Positions 8,074 to 17,206 of a stretch of 64,000 nucleotides of DNA are shown piece after piece. Each line of letters begins with the position of its first letter. Position 1 is the first letter of the stretch. The position numbers and the translations under genes were made by a program. The stretch lies in assembly GCA_035437945.1 (NCBI GenBank), contig DAOMZG010000002.1, positions 8,614-72,613 of the forward strand, given 5' to 3'. Below the pieces are notes generated by a model, which was not told the DNA's origin, did not search any database, and saw only the letters and a list, made by a program, of their open reading frames with translations. This DNA is from UBA9464 sp003445095. Lineage in GTDB: Bacteria > Verrucomicrobiota > Verrucomicrobiia > Limisphaerales > UBA9464.

Positions 8074-8480
8074 TGAAAGATCACAGGCAACGGGCTTGAA
8101 GCCTGCTCAAGTCTCTTCCCAGACGTCGAGGCGTCAACGGATTTCCCAGCTTTTGGCCGATCTGGGACTTTTTTCTCTCTCCATGACCCATCAAACGGTA
8201 GGGATGGCGCGCTGCGCCGTCCCCGGCCCGGGCGGAGCTCCGGGCTGGCCTTCCGCAGTGACGCGTCGAATTCATCCATCGCGTTGTTGCGAATGGCCGC
8301 GCCTTTGCGCGAGGCCGCCGTAGCGCGGCAGCCCCACCCGGGGTCTTTGCCGCAGAGTGCGGCAGCCCCTTGGAGGTCGTGGCTCTCCCAGCGCCGGCTT
8401 CAACGCGACGGTTCGCCAGTTGGATTGACGCCCGAGACCGACCGTTGGCGGTCGCTAGGATCCCGGAACAGGTCCGCTGA
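8074..8480. other. Intergenic region with several small hairpins, no gene seen
   Basis: This 407-base stretch lies upstream of citrate synthase. It holds GGCGC-GCT-GCGCC inside a dispersed repeat at 8199-8220 (near-identical copy at 20304-20325). It also holds TGCCGC-AGAGT-GCGGCA at 8348-8364, followed by AGCCCC. A related GCGCGGCAGCCCC unit ends at 8334, just before it. No convincing ORF is present. Confidence 0.6.
8199..8220 (+). repeat. Dispersed hairpin repeat, copy 1
   Basis: TAGGGATGGCGCGCTG followed by CGCCGT. It matches 20304-20325 at 21 of 22 bases by eye. This copy folds as GGCGC-GCT-GCGCC; in the second copy one base breaks the stem. Confidence 0.6.
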
Positions 8481-8663
8481 CTACCAAGTCACCACCGAGT
8501 CGGCCTCAAAGATTTTGCTAACAGTTCCGGCGTAATCGGGTTCTGCCGCGACCCAATCAGCCACTTCCACCTGCGCCCCCGGCTGGGCCTGTAGGGCCTT
8601 GATCAGCTCCTGAGCGAATTCGTCCGGCGGAGAGACCACAATATGAAGCTGTCGGTGAGCCAT
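8481..8663 (-). CDS. Small protein in DsrE-like cluster
   Basis: A 60-residue protein without cysteines (starting MAHRQLHIVVSPPDEFAQEL). It follows the neighbouring DsrE-like gene by two bases and is the last of three tightly packed genes. Its size and position recall the small third partner in DsrEFH/TusBCD clusters, but I see no diagnostic motif. It is kept as a gene because of the tight spacing and conserved-looking composition; function unknown. Confidence 0.6.
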   Translation of the reverse strand: MAHRQLHIVVSPPDEFAQELIKALQAQPGAQVEVADWVAAEPDYAGTVSKIFEADSVVTW

Positions 8664-8665
8664 GG

Positions 8666-9016
8666 TTAGAAACGCATCACGTACGTGGCGGCCGACGTCA
8701 GTGTCACCAGTTCGGCGTCGGAAATTTCGGCATACTTCACAGGCGATTCGCCAACCTCCGTCAGCTCGTGAGCGCCCCGTTGCACGTAAATCGGTCGCGG
8801 GAACTCTCCCACGATCGGCAAATACCGAGTGAAGTTGTCTTCGTCGATCAAGTCATCGGTGAATTCGCTCACCGCTCGGACTGCCGGTCCTCGCAAATAG
8901 AGAGTGACTTCGGCCTTTTTCCAGGTGCCGACCCCTGCGGCGATTCGCACCGCCTCGGCCGGCCGAGCGCTCGTGCGCGGATCGCTGGTCACCAGAACAA
9001 GAAGTTTGGGTTGCAT
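8666..9016 (-). CDS. DsrE/DsrF-like protein
   Basis: A 116-residue protein starting MQPKLLVLVTSDPRTSARPA, then AVRIAAGVGTWKKAEVTLYL and a C-terminal EISDAELVTLTSAATYVMRF. This is the alpha-beta layout of DsrE-like proteins (strand, helix, strand, and a C-terminal TYVM-type strand). DsrE/TusD proteins relay sulfur through a cysteine; this one has no cysteine, so it would be a non-catalytic subunit. The gene is three bases downstream of a cysteine-bearing DsrE-like gene. Confidence 0.7.
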   Translation of the reverse strand: MQPKLLVLVTSDPRTSARPAEAVRIAAGVGTWKKAEVTLYLRGPAVRAVSEFTDDLIDEDNFTRYLPIVGEFPRPIYVQRGAHELTEVGESPVKYAEISDAELVTLTSAATYVMRF

Positions 9017-9019
9017 CGG

Positions 9020-9337
9020 TCAGTTGAAACTGATGAATCGATCCGTACCCGCGACCAGGTCGCTGACCACAGTTAGCCCCGCGAACGCCGCCGTGTCATC
9101 GACTGGGAGGTTACGTCGGTGGGCTCCGTAAGCGCACGCGTACAACTTCAGCCCCTGCGCCTTCAGCGCTTGAAACTCGGGTTGGCCTACGCCTGGAACC
9201 GCGTCGTCGATACAGTATGCATAAACGTCACACCCGGCCGAAAGCGCCGCCGCGGCCAGCCGGACCCCATGCTGGAACGAGGCACTCCCCGGTCGGGAAG
9301 AAATCAAGATCCCTAGTTTCTTACCCTGCGGCGACAT
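9020..9337 (-). CDS. DsrE-family protein with candidate active cysteine
   Basis: A 105-residue protein (from ATG at 9337) with KKLGILISSRPGSASFQHG, AGCDVYAYCIDDAVPGVG and LKLYACAYGAHRRN. The cysteine in ACAYGAHRRN sits where DsrE/TusD relatives carry the sulfur-accepting cysteine. The frame stays open up to a GTG at 9430, which would add 31 residues; the ATG was preferred because the family pattern begins there, but neither has a good ribosome site. It is first of three closely spaced genes just after the MFS gene. Confidence 0.75.
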   Translation of the reverse strand: MSPQGKKLGILISSRPGSASFQHGVRLAAAALSAGCDVYAYCIDDAVPGVGQPEFQALKAQGLKLYACAYGAHRRNLPVDDTAAFAGLTVVSDLVAGTDRFISFN

Positions 9338-9436
9338 GCGATTGGGAATAGCGAGTTTGCCCGCCAGAACCAAGCTTGCGATTCGCGTGTTCTCAAATGG
9401 CCGCGCAAATCCAATCGATGGATGCGGCACTCTAGC

Positions 9437-10822
9437 TCACATGGATTCCAGAGTGCGGCCCTTCGTTTCCTTAACGCTGCGCCAAACAAACCCGAACGAC
9501 AGAATGGCAAACAGCGCATAGATGCCGTAGGCCGCCCAAAGTCCGATCCCTTGCAGTAACGGAGGGAACGTCGTGGAGACGATGAAATTGGCCACCCATT
9601 GGATGGCGGCGCACAAGGACAGCGCGGCGGCTCGGATTTGGTTGTTAAACATCTCCCCGAGCAACACCCACACCACGGGCCCCCAGGAGCAGCCGAAGAA
9701 GAAGACGTAGGTGTTGGCGGCAACCAGGGCAGTGTGGCCAGCCCCGGACGTGAGGTGGGGCGCGCCGTCTGGCCCGACCGAGGCAGATCCAAAACACCAA
9801 GCCATCGTCACGAGACTGACTGCCATTCCAGCCGAGCCAAACAGGAGCAACGGACGCCGCCCCCAGCGATCGATCAACGCGATCGCGACCAGTGTTGTGC
9901 CAATGTTGATCGCGCCGGTAATCATGGAAACGTAGAGAGCCTTCTCCTCCCCGAACCCCACCGATTCCCACAGCACGCTGCTGTAGTAGAAGATTACGTT
10001 GATGCCGACGAACTGTTGAAAGATCGAAAGCGCCATCCCAACCCACACAATCGGCAGCAATCCTGTAGCGGCGCTGCGAAGATCCGAGAATCGGGGTGGA
10101 TGTTCCTTACGGAGCGTCTTGCGGATCTCGCCGAGCGTTGCCTTCGCGCCCGAACCGAGAATTCTCTCCAGAATTGACTGCGCTTCCTCGTGACGGCCGG
10201 TCCGCACCAAGTACCGCGGGGATTCCGGAATCAGCATGGCGCCGATTCCGTAGAGCAACGCGGCGGGGATCTCGGCCCAGAACATCCATCGCCAGGCGGT
10301 GGCGCCCAGCCACCATGGGCTCGACGCCGAGCCTGCCTGTCGCACGATCACATAGTTGGTCATCAGCGCAACGAAGATTCCGATAACTATGGCCAACTGC
10401 TGCAGTGAACCGAGTCGGCCGCGAAATTCGGGCGGGGCGACTTCCGCGATGTACGAGGGAGCGACGGCGCTGGCGAGTCCGACTCCAATGCCGCCGAGGA
10501 CGCGCCAGAAGATGAAATCCCAAATGGTGATCGGCAGCCCCGAGCCAATGGCGCTGATCGTGAATAGGATCGCGGCAATGAGCATCGCCCTGATGCGTCC
10601 GTAACGGTCCGAGACCGCACCTGCGAGCAAGGCCCCTACGGCCGATCCGACCAACGCCAGCGACACCGAAAGGCCCACGAGCACCGGTCCGGCTTGGAAG
10701 TGTTGGCGGAGCGCGCTAATCGCTCCATTGATACAAGCCGTGTCGAAGCCGAAGAGGAATCCGCCAAGCGCGGCCACGGTGGCGATGAGTACGACGAAGC
10801 GGACGTTGGCAACTTGGGGCAC
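9437..10822 (-). CDS. MFS sugar porter (XylE/GalP-like)
   Basis: A 461-residue, 12-segment major facilitator. Sugar-porter signatures are clear: GGFLFGFDTACINGAI in helix 1, DRYGRIRAM in loop 2-3, PPEFRGRLGSLQQLAIVIGI, PESPRYLVRTGR in the central loop, FQQFVGINVIFYYSSVLW, and DRWGRRPLLLFG in loop 8-9. The usual terminal PETKG is VKETKGRTLE here. It probably imports a hexose or pentose with protons; the sugar cannot be told. It diverges from the beta-helix locus. Confidence 0.93.
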   Translation of the reverse strand: MPQVANVRFVVLIATVAALGGFLFGFDTACINGAISALRQHFQAGPVLVGLSVSLALVGSAVGALLAGAVSDRYGRIRAMLIAAILFTISAIGSGLPITIWDFIFWRVLGGIGVGLASAVAPSYIAEVAPPEFRGRLGSLQQLAIVIGIFVALMTNYVIVRQAGSASSPWWLGATAWRWMFWAEIPAALLYGIGAMLIPESPRYLVRTGRHEEAQSILERILGSGAKATLGEIRKTLRKEHPPRFSDLRSAATGLLPIVWVGMALSIFQQFVGINVIFYYSSVLWESVGFGEEKALYVSMITGAINIGTTLVAIALIDRWGRRPLLLFGSAGMAVSLVTMAWCFGSASVGPDGAPHLTSGAGHTALVAANTYVFFFGCSWGPVVWVLLGEMFNNQIRAAALSLCAAIQWVANFIVSTTFPPLLQGIGLWAAYGIYALFAILSFGFVWRSVKETKGRTLESM

Positions 10823-10893
10823 CCTGGAAGGGTTTCAGTGACGGGTGGTCCCAGGCAACTCCGAGTTTTGGGTGGGCAGCCGTTCATCGGTTC

Positions 10894-10947
10894 ATCCGGA
10901 GTCCAACCTCCCGCCGCCTGAAGGCGGCTAAGGCCTGGACTCCGGAT
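10894..10947. repeat. Nested intergenic palindrome
   Basis: Outer arms ATCCGGAGTCCA (10894-10905) and TGGACTCCGGAT (10936-10947) pair perfectly. Between them an inner hairpin GCCGCCT-GA-AGGCGGC (10913-10928) also pairs perfectly. It lies between divergent genes. A perfect TTGACA stands at 10999-11004 but no matching -10 is seen. Confidence 0.7.
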
Positions 10948-11041
10948 CGAATACCATCGACACAGTTTTCCGTTTCACCACTTCTACATGTTTGAGGCTT
11001 GACAGTAACTAGGTGGTTTCGACGACGCCGTCATACCCGTT

Positions 11042-13870
11042 ATGAGCCCTTACAGCCAGCAATCCTCTCAAGGTTCGTCTTCGATTCTTGGTCGTGCGCG
11101 ACAGTTGGGACTAGCAATTGGCCTTTCCGTTGGCGGGATGCTCCAGGCCACACATTACTATGTTTCGACCACTCAGACCCCAGGTTCTGGTACCTCATTG
11201 AGTCCGTTGACGCTCACCCAAGCGTTGAACAAGATCCAATCCGGCGCTGAGCAAGATGTGGATCTCCGGTTTCTTCCCGGAACTTACACTATCACCGACC
11301 CCAACGGAATCCGCAGCCCCTACAGTAGTAATCCGAGGAGAATAGCCCTAATCGGAGTTCCCACCGGCACCAGTATGACCGGCGAGTGTATCCTCAAGTG
11401 GGCAGACAATGTCGTGGGGACTGAGCCCACGACGGATGATCGGGTATACGAACATTATTTCGCCTCAACGACCTTGGATTTGGATCGCTTTGTCCTCGAA
11501 AACCTCACACTGGATGGGAATTTTCTCAGCCAGACCTCGGTGGTTGGGCCCCACTACCGCGAAGGTTACAAGTCAGGGGCGGTTAAGGTGAGCGCCAAAA
11601 CCGGGCGAATTCGCAATTGCGTTATTCGCAACTTTGGCGCCCAAGGAATCGTCCCATGGGGCTCCACGGTGAATGCCTGAGTCGAAGCGTTTCCAATCCT
11701 AGTGACAGCTAGTGATCCCAGTGCCGTGGGCAGTAATTGGCCGCAAGGAGGCGAATTGGACACGCATCCCTGGGTGGTGGAAGACAATGAAGTGTGCCAG
11801 TTGCACTTTCGTTACTTTGCCTATGGGACAGCCATTGTGGTCAACCCGGTTCACTCCGGGTCAGTTTACCCGACTTTGGATGCGCAGTGGTCGAATTGGT
11901 CGCCCGTCGCTGTCGTGCGACGGAACGTTGTTCGGGGTTCTCCGATCGCGTTCGGCGCAGGGGCTAGTTCTGGGACGTGGGTCAGCCAAGTGGTGATCGA
12001 AGACAATGTGGTCGTCAATTCTGGGTTGGGTTTCAATCTCGACACCGGTTCTCTTCGGGAGTTCTGGCTTCGCAATAACGTCTTTCTTGATATTGTCACC
12101 TTGGGACAGTATGGGCAGGCGCTGGTGGGGCCGCTTACTCTGGCTCACCACGCCCATCTCAAGGTTGACAACAACGCCGTTCGAATACGTGGGCGCTCAA
12201 CGGCAGCCGAACTCAAATCGCTGGTCAGCTTCGATTATCGGGATTTTGATAGTGACGTGAATGGAGAATCGTTCAGCGACCCCAACTTGGACCTCTGGCG
12301 GCCGGCCCAAGCTATTGCGGGAGGATTGATGATTCAGGGGCGCGCCGACGACATCCAGATGGTGGGGAATCGGTTTTCGACCTGGGCCAGCGGCAGCGGA
12401 GTCAGTGGCGCCAACAAGTTTTTGAGCGTACCCTACCCCATGCCGATGGCGGCGACTTCCGGGGATGGTTGGTGGTATCCGAACGGGACGGTGACTGCCG
12501 ACCCGATTGTGGAGCTGTCCGATCCCAATTGGTGGTGCATGGTCTATCCGTGTGTTTCTCTAACTGCAGGTAGTTATATCAAGTTCAGCTCCGGGATCAG
12601 CCGGCGCAAACGAGCTCCAGCGACCAACGTGAAATTCCAACAAAACAAGATTTCATCTCGGCCCTACGATTTCGACTCAGTTGGAGAGACGATTGTCCCG
12701 GACCAGATCCTCAGCGGCTCGCAGGAACTGCTATCAAACCCCGCGGCTCCGGAGGACCACACGGACCGACGCATACCGAAGGTGGCCCTCAGCCACCATT
12801 TTCAGCCAATCGGCTACATTGGCCGAGTGCTGCCGATGTTCGAAGATGATTCCAACTTCCCCGGTATCGCTCAGCGGCGGAAACTGCGGGGCGTCCTCGA
12901 GGTGGCCCTCGATCAGCTCGACTACAACCCAGCGACCGGAAGAATCCAGGTCCGAGCGCGCGTGGCCGAGCATCAAGTGCCAAATCCGAGTCTAGCCCCG
13001 ACTCGAGTCCGAGAGGAGGGGTGGGTGACGGTTCGATTTGAGTTGGTCGGACCTTCGCCACCCGAGACTCCCACCGCTCCGCCGGAAATTCCCGGCTCTT
13101 GGTCAGACGAAATCATTCAATCGACCTACCCGTTCAACTCGCAGGGTTTTGTTAATTTTGGTGTGGACGGTCCGCCCAACTATGCCGGCGCCCTGGCGGC
13201 GCGAGTGTGGATTGACGGTAACGAGGAGGGTACGCATGTGGGGTGGCCAACCAATCCTGCCCCGCCTTTGCCTGATGCCCCACCGAAGAATCCGGCGGAA
13301 ATTCGCCGATTTGCCCGGGCCTCGTGGCAACCTGCGGAATCCGAAACTTGGGAGGAATCCCGGGATGCTTGGGCGCAGGCACAAATCACTGTCGGCCGAG
13401 CCGGCGCCGACGCGGTCGAGGTCACAACGCAACCGGATGCAACCAACGAACGGAACGGCAAACGGGCGAAATTGATGTTCAGCCGTTTGGCTGATGCCAA
13501 TAGCCCCGCCCTCACGGTGAACTTTTCATTCCCGACAACGGGATCAGGGATTGTCCGCCCCGGCGCCTATGGGAACTCCGGATCTGGAGACTATTATTTT
13601 AGTTCGGCTTCGGTTCCCGCTAGCCTTCAGCCTGAAAGTTGGACTGCCAACGCCTCGGGAGGAACGATCCGCTTCCAGGCTGGCAAGTCTCAGGCGGTGA
13701 TCGAAGTTGTTCCGCGTCTGGATGAGCAATTCGAGCGAGAAACGGCCTACGTAGCGCTTACCTCGGGTACCGGCTACACCCCGGCGGGCCGCACCAGCGC
13801 CGCCATAATGCTCTACGACAGCGCGACTTGGAGTCTCACGGAGTTAACTTCCACGGTCTCGGATTCATGA
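11042..13870 (+). pseudogene. Secreted parallel beta-helix protein, interrupted by one in-frame TGA
   Basis: Two open stretches, 11042-11677 and 11681-13870, are in the same frame and separated by a single TGA at 11678-11680. Reading through gives a continuous 941-residue product. It has a hydrophobic segment near residues 20-40, then YYVSTTQTPGSGT and repeated right-handed beta-helix rungs (LDRFVLENLTLDGN, KTGRIRNCVIRNFGAQG, VVIEDNVVVNSGLGF, DIQMVGNRF) up to about residue 530. The last 150 residues resemble a Calx-beta-type domain (KSQAVIEVVPRLDEQFERET). The sequence around the stop (GSTVNA-stop-VEAFPIL) fits the fold with one residue replaced. It is either a recent nonsense mutation, a sequencing error, or readthrough. 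Confidence 0.75.
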
Positions 13871-14631
13871 ACGCACGTTACTTATTTCTGGTCTTGTATT
13901 TTGTTTATGTGGGACCTGCCAGCGCTCAACTGCTCAGGGAATCTATCTCGGAATACCGCAAAGACTTCGATGGCGATTCTGATCTAGATTGGGCGTCGTT
14001 TGTCCTTGTCGTCGTCTTTCAAGATACTAGCGAGCTGCCACTTTATGAAGTTAGGAATGAGCTCAGGGTGTCGAGACAGGCGGCCGTGCTCGTCGCTACC
14101 ACAAATCGAATTGAGTTTGAACCCGGAGAGGAGATCACTCTTCAAGCGAAGGAGTATTTTTCTCAGGTTCATCAACTTCCTTACCTTTGGCTTCAGGTGT
14201 ATCAGTGGGATGAGTCAGATTGGCTCAGGAGGACCTTCGACGAATTTCCCGGCCAATACGAAGTCATCGTGGGTACAAAATACACTAATCCCGACACCGC
14301 CGACGTGACGCTCGGCTGGTTTCGTTATCGGCGAGAGAATCTTGACCCCGGCCACGCTTATCGGCTGCAAGAAATGGCTTACCACCCGATCCCCAATCAG
14401 AGTATCCGCGCGGGATTACCTCCCGACTTGCCCGAACCCAACTTTGCTTGGAACGAGGAAGGTTTGACGGTGTCCTGGCCCGATTACGCCTGGATGTTGC
14501 GATTGGAAATGACCGAGACCTTGTCCCCGCCTGAGTGGAAGCCGGTGGATACGGGCGGGTTTACCTCGGTGACCCTCGCCCTCGAAGATCAAGCGTCAGT
14601 GTTCTTCCGGCTGGTTGCTCTGGCGCCATAA
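13867..14631 (+). CDS. Secreted protein of unknown function, coupled to the beta-helix gene
   Basis: The ATG at 13867 overlaps the upstream stop (ATGA). The 254-residue product has a signal peptide (MNARYLFLVLYFVYVGPASA, cleavage after SAQ likely). The C-terminus, LTVSWPDYAWMLRLEMTETL followed by PPEWKPVDTG and ending VFFRLVALAP, is the pattern seen at the ends of many verrucomicrobial secreted proteins (a fibronectin-like or 'W-x-P ... FFRL' ending). Middle residues are not recognised. The coupling suggests joint export or assembly with the beta-helix protein. Confidence 0.75.
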   Translation: MNARYLFLVLYFVYVGPASAQLLRESISEYRKDFDGDSDLDWASFVLVVVFQDTSELPLYEVRNELRVSRQAAVLVATTNRIEFEPGEEITLQAKEYFSQVHQLPYLWLQVYQWDESDWLRRTFDEFPGQYEVIVGTKYTNPDTADVTLGWFRYRRENLDPGHAYRLQEMAYHPIPNQSIRAGLPPDLPEPNFAWNEEGLTVSWPDYAWMLRLEMTETLSPPEWKPVDTGGFTSVTLALEDQASVFFRLVALAP

Positions 14632-14657
14632 AGGGATAACCGAATTGGGAGGCCGCG

Positions 14658-15554
14658 ATGGGCACTCTTTCAAATGCTGGGCGGGGCGGAGGCCGCCCGC
14701 AATCGTCGCCGTCCCGTCGTCCAGCGAGCCTCCGCTGGAACGCATTCACGCTGATCGAGCTACTCGTTGTTATCGCCATTGTCGCCATTCTGGCGGGGTT
14801 GCTCTTGCCTGGCCTGAGTCGAGCCCGAGCCAAAGCTCAGGGGATCGTTTGTCTTTCGAATCTTCATCAACTTACCTTGGGTTGGTTGCAGTATGCGATG
14901 GACGATCGCGGCCGACTCTCACCCGCACTGGCGAATGGGGCAGGCATCGGATTCTTGCAAGACAGCGCCTGGACCGCCGGTTGGATTAGTTGGGATGGGC
15001 CGGCTCAGTTCTTTCCCGATATCACCAACAAGGCGTTGTTGATTGCGCCTGGTTCGGGACGAATCGGCCCGTATGTGAAGAATCCGGATATCTTTCGGTG
15101 TCCGAGCGATCCCAGCCGGTTCACGCGTCGAGGCAAGGGCTCGCTGCGAGTGCGGAGCTATGGGATGAATAATGCGATCGCGACTCCACCTTTCTTCACC
15201 GATGACACCCGAAATATCCGTCGTTTTTTCAAAGAGGACGACATTCCAGCGCACGGCGCCAGCCACCTTTATGTGTTCATTGATGAACATGAGTTTACGT
15301 TGGGTTCGACCGCGTTCTTCGTGATTGAAGAGCGCACACCGTCGAATGCGGTATGGGAAGACCTCCCGGCCGCGCGGCACGGAGGGCAGGGGGCGCTGTC
15401 CTTCGCCGATGGCCACGGTGAGCTGCACAGGTGGCTCGAGCAATCCACGACGCCTCCGACGAAGCATCTCTTCGATTCGCACGTCGTCTTTCCTGCTGAG
15501 TACAGTCGGGATTGGATTTGGCTCCATGAGAGGACTTCGAGCCGGGCTCCCTAA
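14658..15554 (+). CDS. Prepilin-like protein with H-x-DG C-terminal domain
   Basis: A 298-residue protein with a type IV prepilin N-terminus, FTLIELLVVIAIVAILAGLL, preceded by a long positively charged leader of about 29 residues. The residue before the cleavage site is Ala rather than Gly (NAFTLIELL). The C-terminal part contains RHGGQGALSFADGHGELHRW, the H-x-DG motif of the PVC-specific pseudopilin family. These proteins are very numerous in Verrucomicrobia and Planctomycetes and are thought to belong to a type II-like secretion or surface system. GGGAGG-type ribosome site precedes the ATG. It follows two secreted-protein genes. Confidence 0.93.
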   Translation: MGTLSNAGRGGGRPQSSPSRRPASLRWNAFTLIELLVVIAIVAILAGLLLPGLSRARAKAQGIVCLSNLHQLTLGWLQYAMDDRGRLSPALANGAGIGFLQDSAWTAGWISWDGPAQFFPDITNKALLIAPGSGRIGPYVKNPDIFRCPSDPSRFTRRGKGSLRVRSYGMNNAIATPPFFTDDTRNIRRFFKEDDIPAHGASHLYVFIDEHEFTLGSTAFFVIEERTPSNAVWEDLPAARHGGQGALSFADGHGELHRWLEQSTTPPTKHLFDSHVVFPAEYSRDWIWLHERTSSRAP

Positions 15555-15623
15555 CAGAGGAAACCCAGTACGCCTGTGGTCATTCGCCCGCAGTCCCGCA
15601 TTCCGCAGGGCGCGTGCTGAACT

Positions 15624-15711
15624 GTAACGTGTGGGTGCACCTTCGGCACCGGGAGCGGGGCAGCGCGCCGCCGGCAGAAGTTAGCTAAAGCCGGGTCCCT
15701 ACCCACGTTAC
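15624..15711. terminator. Imperfect long inverted repeat between convergent genes
   Basis: GTAACGTGTGGGT (15624-15636) and ACCCACGTTAC (15701-15711) pair with a two-base bulge. A small GGTGC-ACCTTCG-GCACC hairpin lies just inside the left arm. It sits between convergent gene ends and could act as a two-way terminator; no poly-T tract was found. Confidence 0.35.
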
Positions 15712-17096
15712 CCCTGTCCCGCGTAGTGAGCGTCCACGCGCGCCATGACGTCGCGGTAGCCGATGTCTTGTTCGTAGATGATCTTGAACTGTTCGATGGC
15801 CTCTTCCTTGCGGCCCATTCGCTCAAGGACGCATCCAAGCTGATAACGAAGCTCCTTGGCTTCGTCGTCGAAGACCTGCTTTTCCTTGAGCGCTTCCTGG
15901 AACTTTCGGGCGGCCAGGTCGTTCATGCCCCGCCGGCCGAAGGCCTGGGCCAGCAAGTTCATCGCGGCGATCCGTTTGTTCGGATTATTCTGCGCCTTCT
16001 GCAGTTCCGAGATAGCTTCGCCCAGCCGACCCGCTTCCAGATGCAGCTCTCCGAGTTCGAGGCGAATGGCCAGGTCGGTTGGATTGGCATCGGCGCGGCG
16101 TTTGGCATCCGTCAGCCGCCACTCGTGTTTGCGGGCTTTGATGGCGGCGAGCTGGGCGGCGTAGTCTGGCAAGCTCGGATCCAGGGATTCCTCTTCATGT
16201 TCAAACTCCGCCAACTTGGCATCACGAATCGCTTCCAAAATCATGGGATCGTTGACGCCTGCCTTGGCGAGGTACGCCTCCAGATAGCGGGTGGCATTCG
16301 CGAAGTCCTTCTTTTTTAGATGCAGGTCAGCGAGTTCGCGCAGGAGTTTCAGATTATCCGGCTCGCGAGCAAGCCGAGCCTCGTGTTCAACGATGAGCCG
16401 CGTGGCGACGTTTTCATCCTTCACGAGCCGATGTTGCTGCTCGAGCGAGTGAGACTCTTCCTTATCCTTGAGAATGTCGCGGAAGCTGCCTTCGCCTTTC
16501 TCGAGCTCCGCGTAGCCGCCTTCATGGAGGGTACGATTGGCCAAGACATTCTTGAGCTTTTCATTGACCTCGATGTCGGTGGGGTCGGATCGCAGAAGAT
16601 CGCGGTAAATCTTTTCGGCCCGCAGTCTATTACCCAGTTGGCTGAGAGCCTCGGCTAGCTCAAGCGCCAGCTTTCGATCAGAGGGTTTGTGTTTGAACGC
16701 GACTTCGAGCGAAAGAATGGCCGTCTTGGGCATTCCCATCGCCATCGCCGCGTCAGCCAAAAGTTCATGGGCCGATGCATTTCCGGGATCTTCGTTCAGG
16801 ACTTCTTCCGCTACTAGCAACGCGTCGCGAGGATTGGAGCGAAGGGCGACCTGACCCCGTGTCAGACTGCTCGCCGAACCGACGAACTTGCGGAAGAAAC
16901 TGGTTTTGCCCGCGCTGCGCTTGTGTTGGGTAGCGCGGAGCGCCTCGCGGGCTTCGTAGAATCCAGGCTCGAGGCGCAAGGCTTGACCGAACAGGGTTAG
17001 GGCGTAGTCCAAATTATTCTTTTGAACGGCGGCGATTCCTTTGTCGTAGAGCTCGCGCGTCGCGAAGGGGATTTGGTCACGAGGCTTCTCTGGCAT
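15708..17096 (-). CDS. Tetratricopeptide repeat protein
   Basis: A 462-residue soluble protein with scattered TPR units: YDKGIAAVQKNNLDYALTLF near residue 17, ALELAEALSQLGNRLRAEKI near 140, LLRELADLHLKKKDFANATR near 245, and LRYQLGCVLERMGRKEEAIE near 425. No signal peptide or catalytic domain is seen. TPR proteins are scaffolds for protein complexes; the partner is unknown. A charged linker (about residues 190-235) separates two TPR blocks. Transcribed alone and convergent with the prepilin-like gene. Confidence 0.85.
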   Translation of the reverse strand: MPEKPRDQIPFATRELYDKGIAAVQKNNLDYALTLFGQALRLEPGFYEAREALRATQHKRSAGKTSFFRKFVGSASSLTRGQVALRSNPRDALLVAEEVLNEDPGNASAHELLADAAMAMGMPKTAILSLEVAFKHKPSDRKLALELAEALSQLGNRLRAEKIYRDLLRSDPTDIEVNEKLKNVLANRTLHEGGYAELEKGEGSFRDILKDKEESHSLEQQHRLVKDENVATRLIVEHEARLAREPDNLKLLRELADLHLKKKDFANATRYLEAYLAKAGVNDPMILEAIRDAKLAEFEHEEESLDPSLPDYAAQLAAIKARKHEWRLTDAKRRADANPTDLAIRLELGELHLEAGRLGEAISELQKAQNNPNKRIAAMNLLAQAFGRRGMNDLAARKFQEALKEKQVFDDEAKELRYQLGCVLERMGRKEEAIEQFKIIYEQDIGYRDVMARVDAHYAGQG

Positions 17097-17206
17097 GCCG
17101 CAAGTCTAAAAACACGGCTGGGTTGTGGCCAACCTTGTTTTGTTCAGTGGCGTAAACAACAGGCCGGAGATTTTGACGGAACCGTCGTCAGGCGACACGT
17201 TGTGGA

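Noticed and set aside
10999..11004. Perfect TTGACA upstream of the beta-helix gene as a promoter
   Set aside because: No acceptable -10 box at a 16-18 base spacing.
11678..11680. TGA read as selenocysteine
   Set aside because: No stem-loop of SECIS type was seen after it and the protein is a structural beta-helix, not a redox enzyme.
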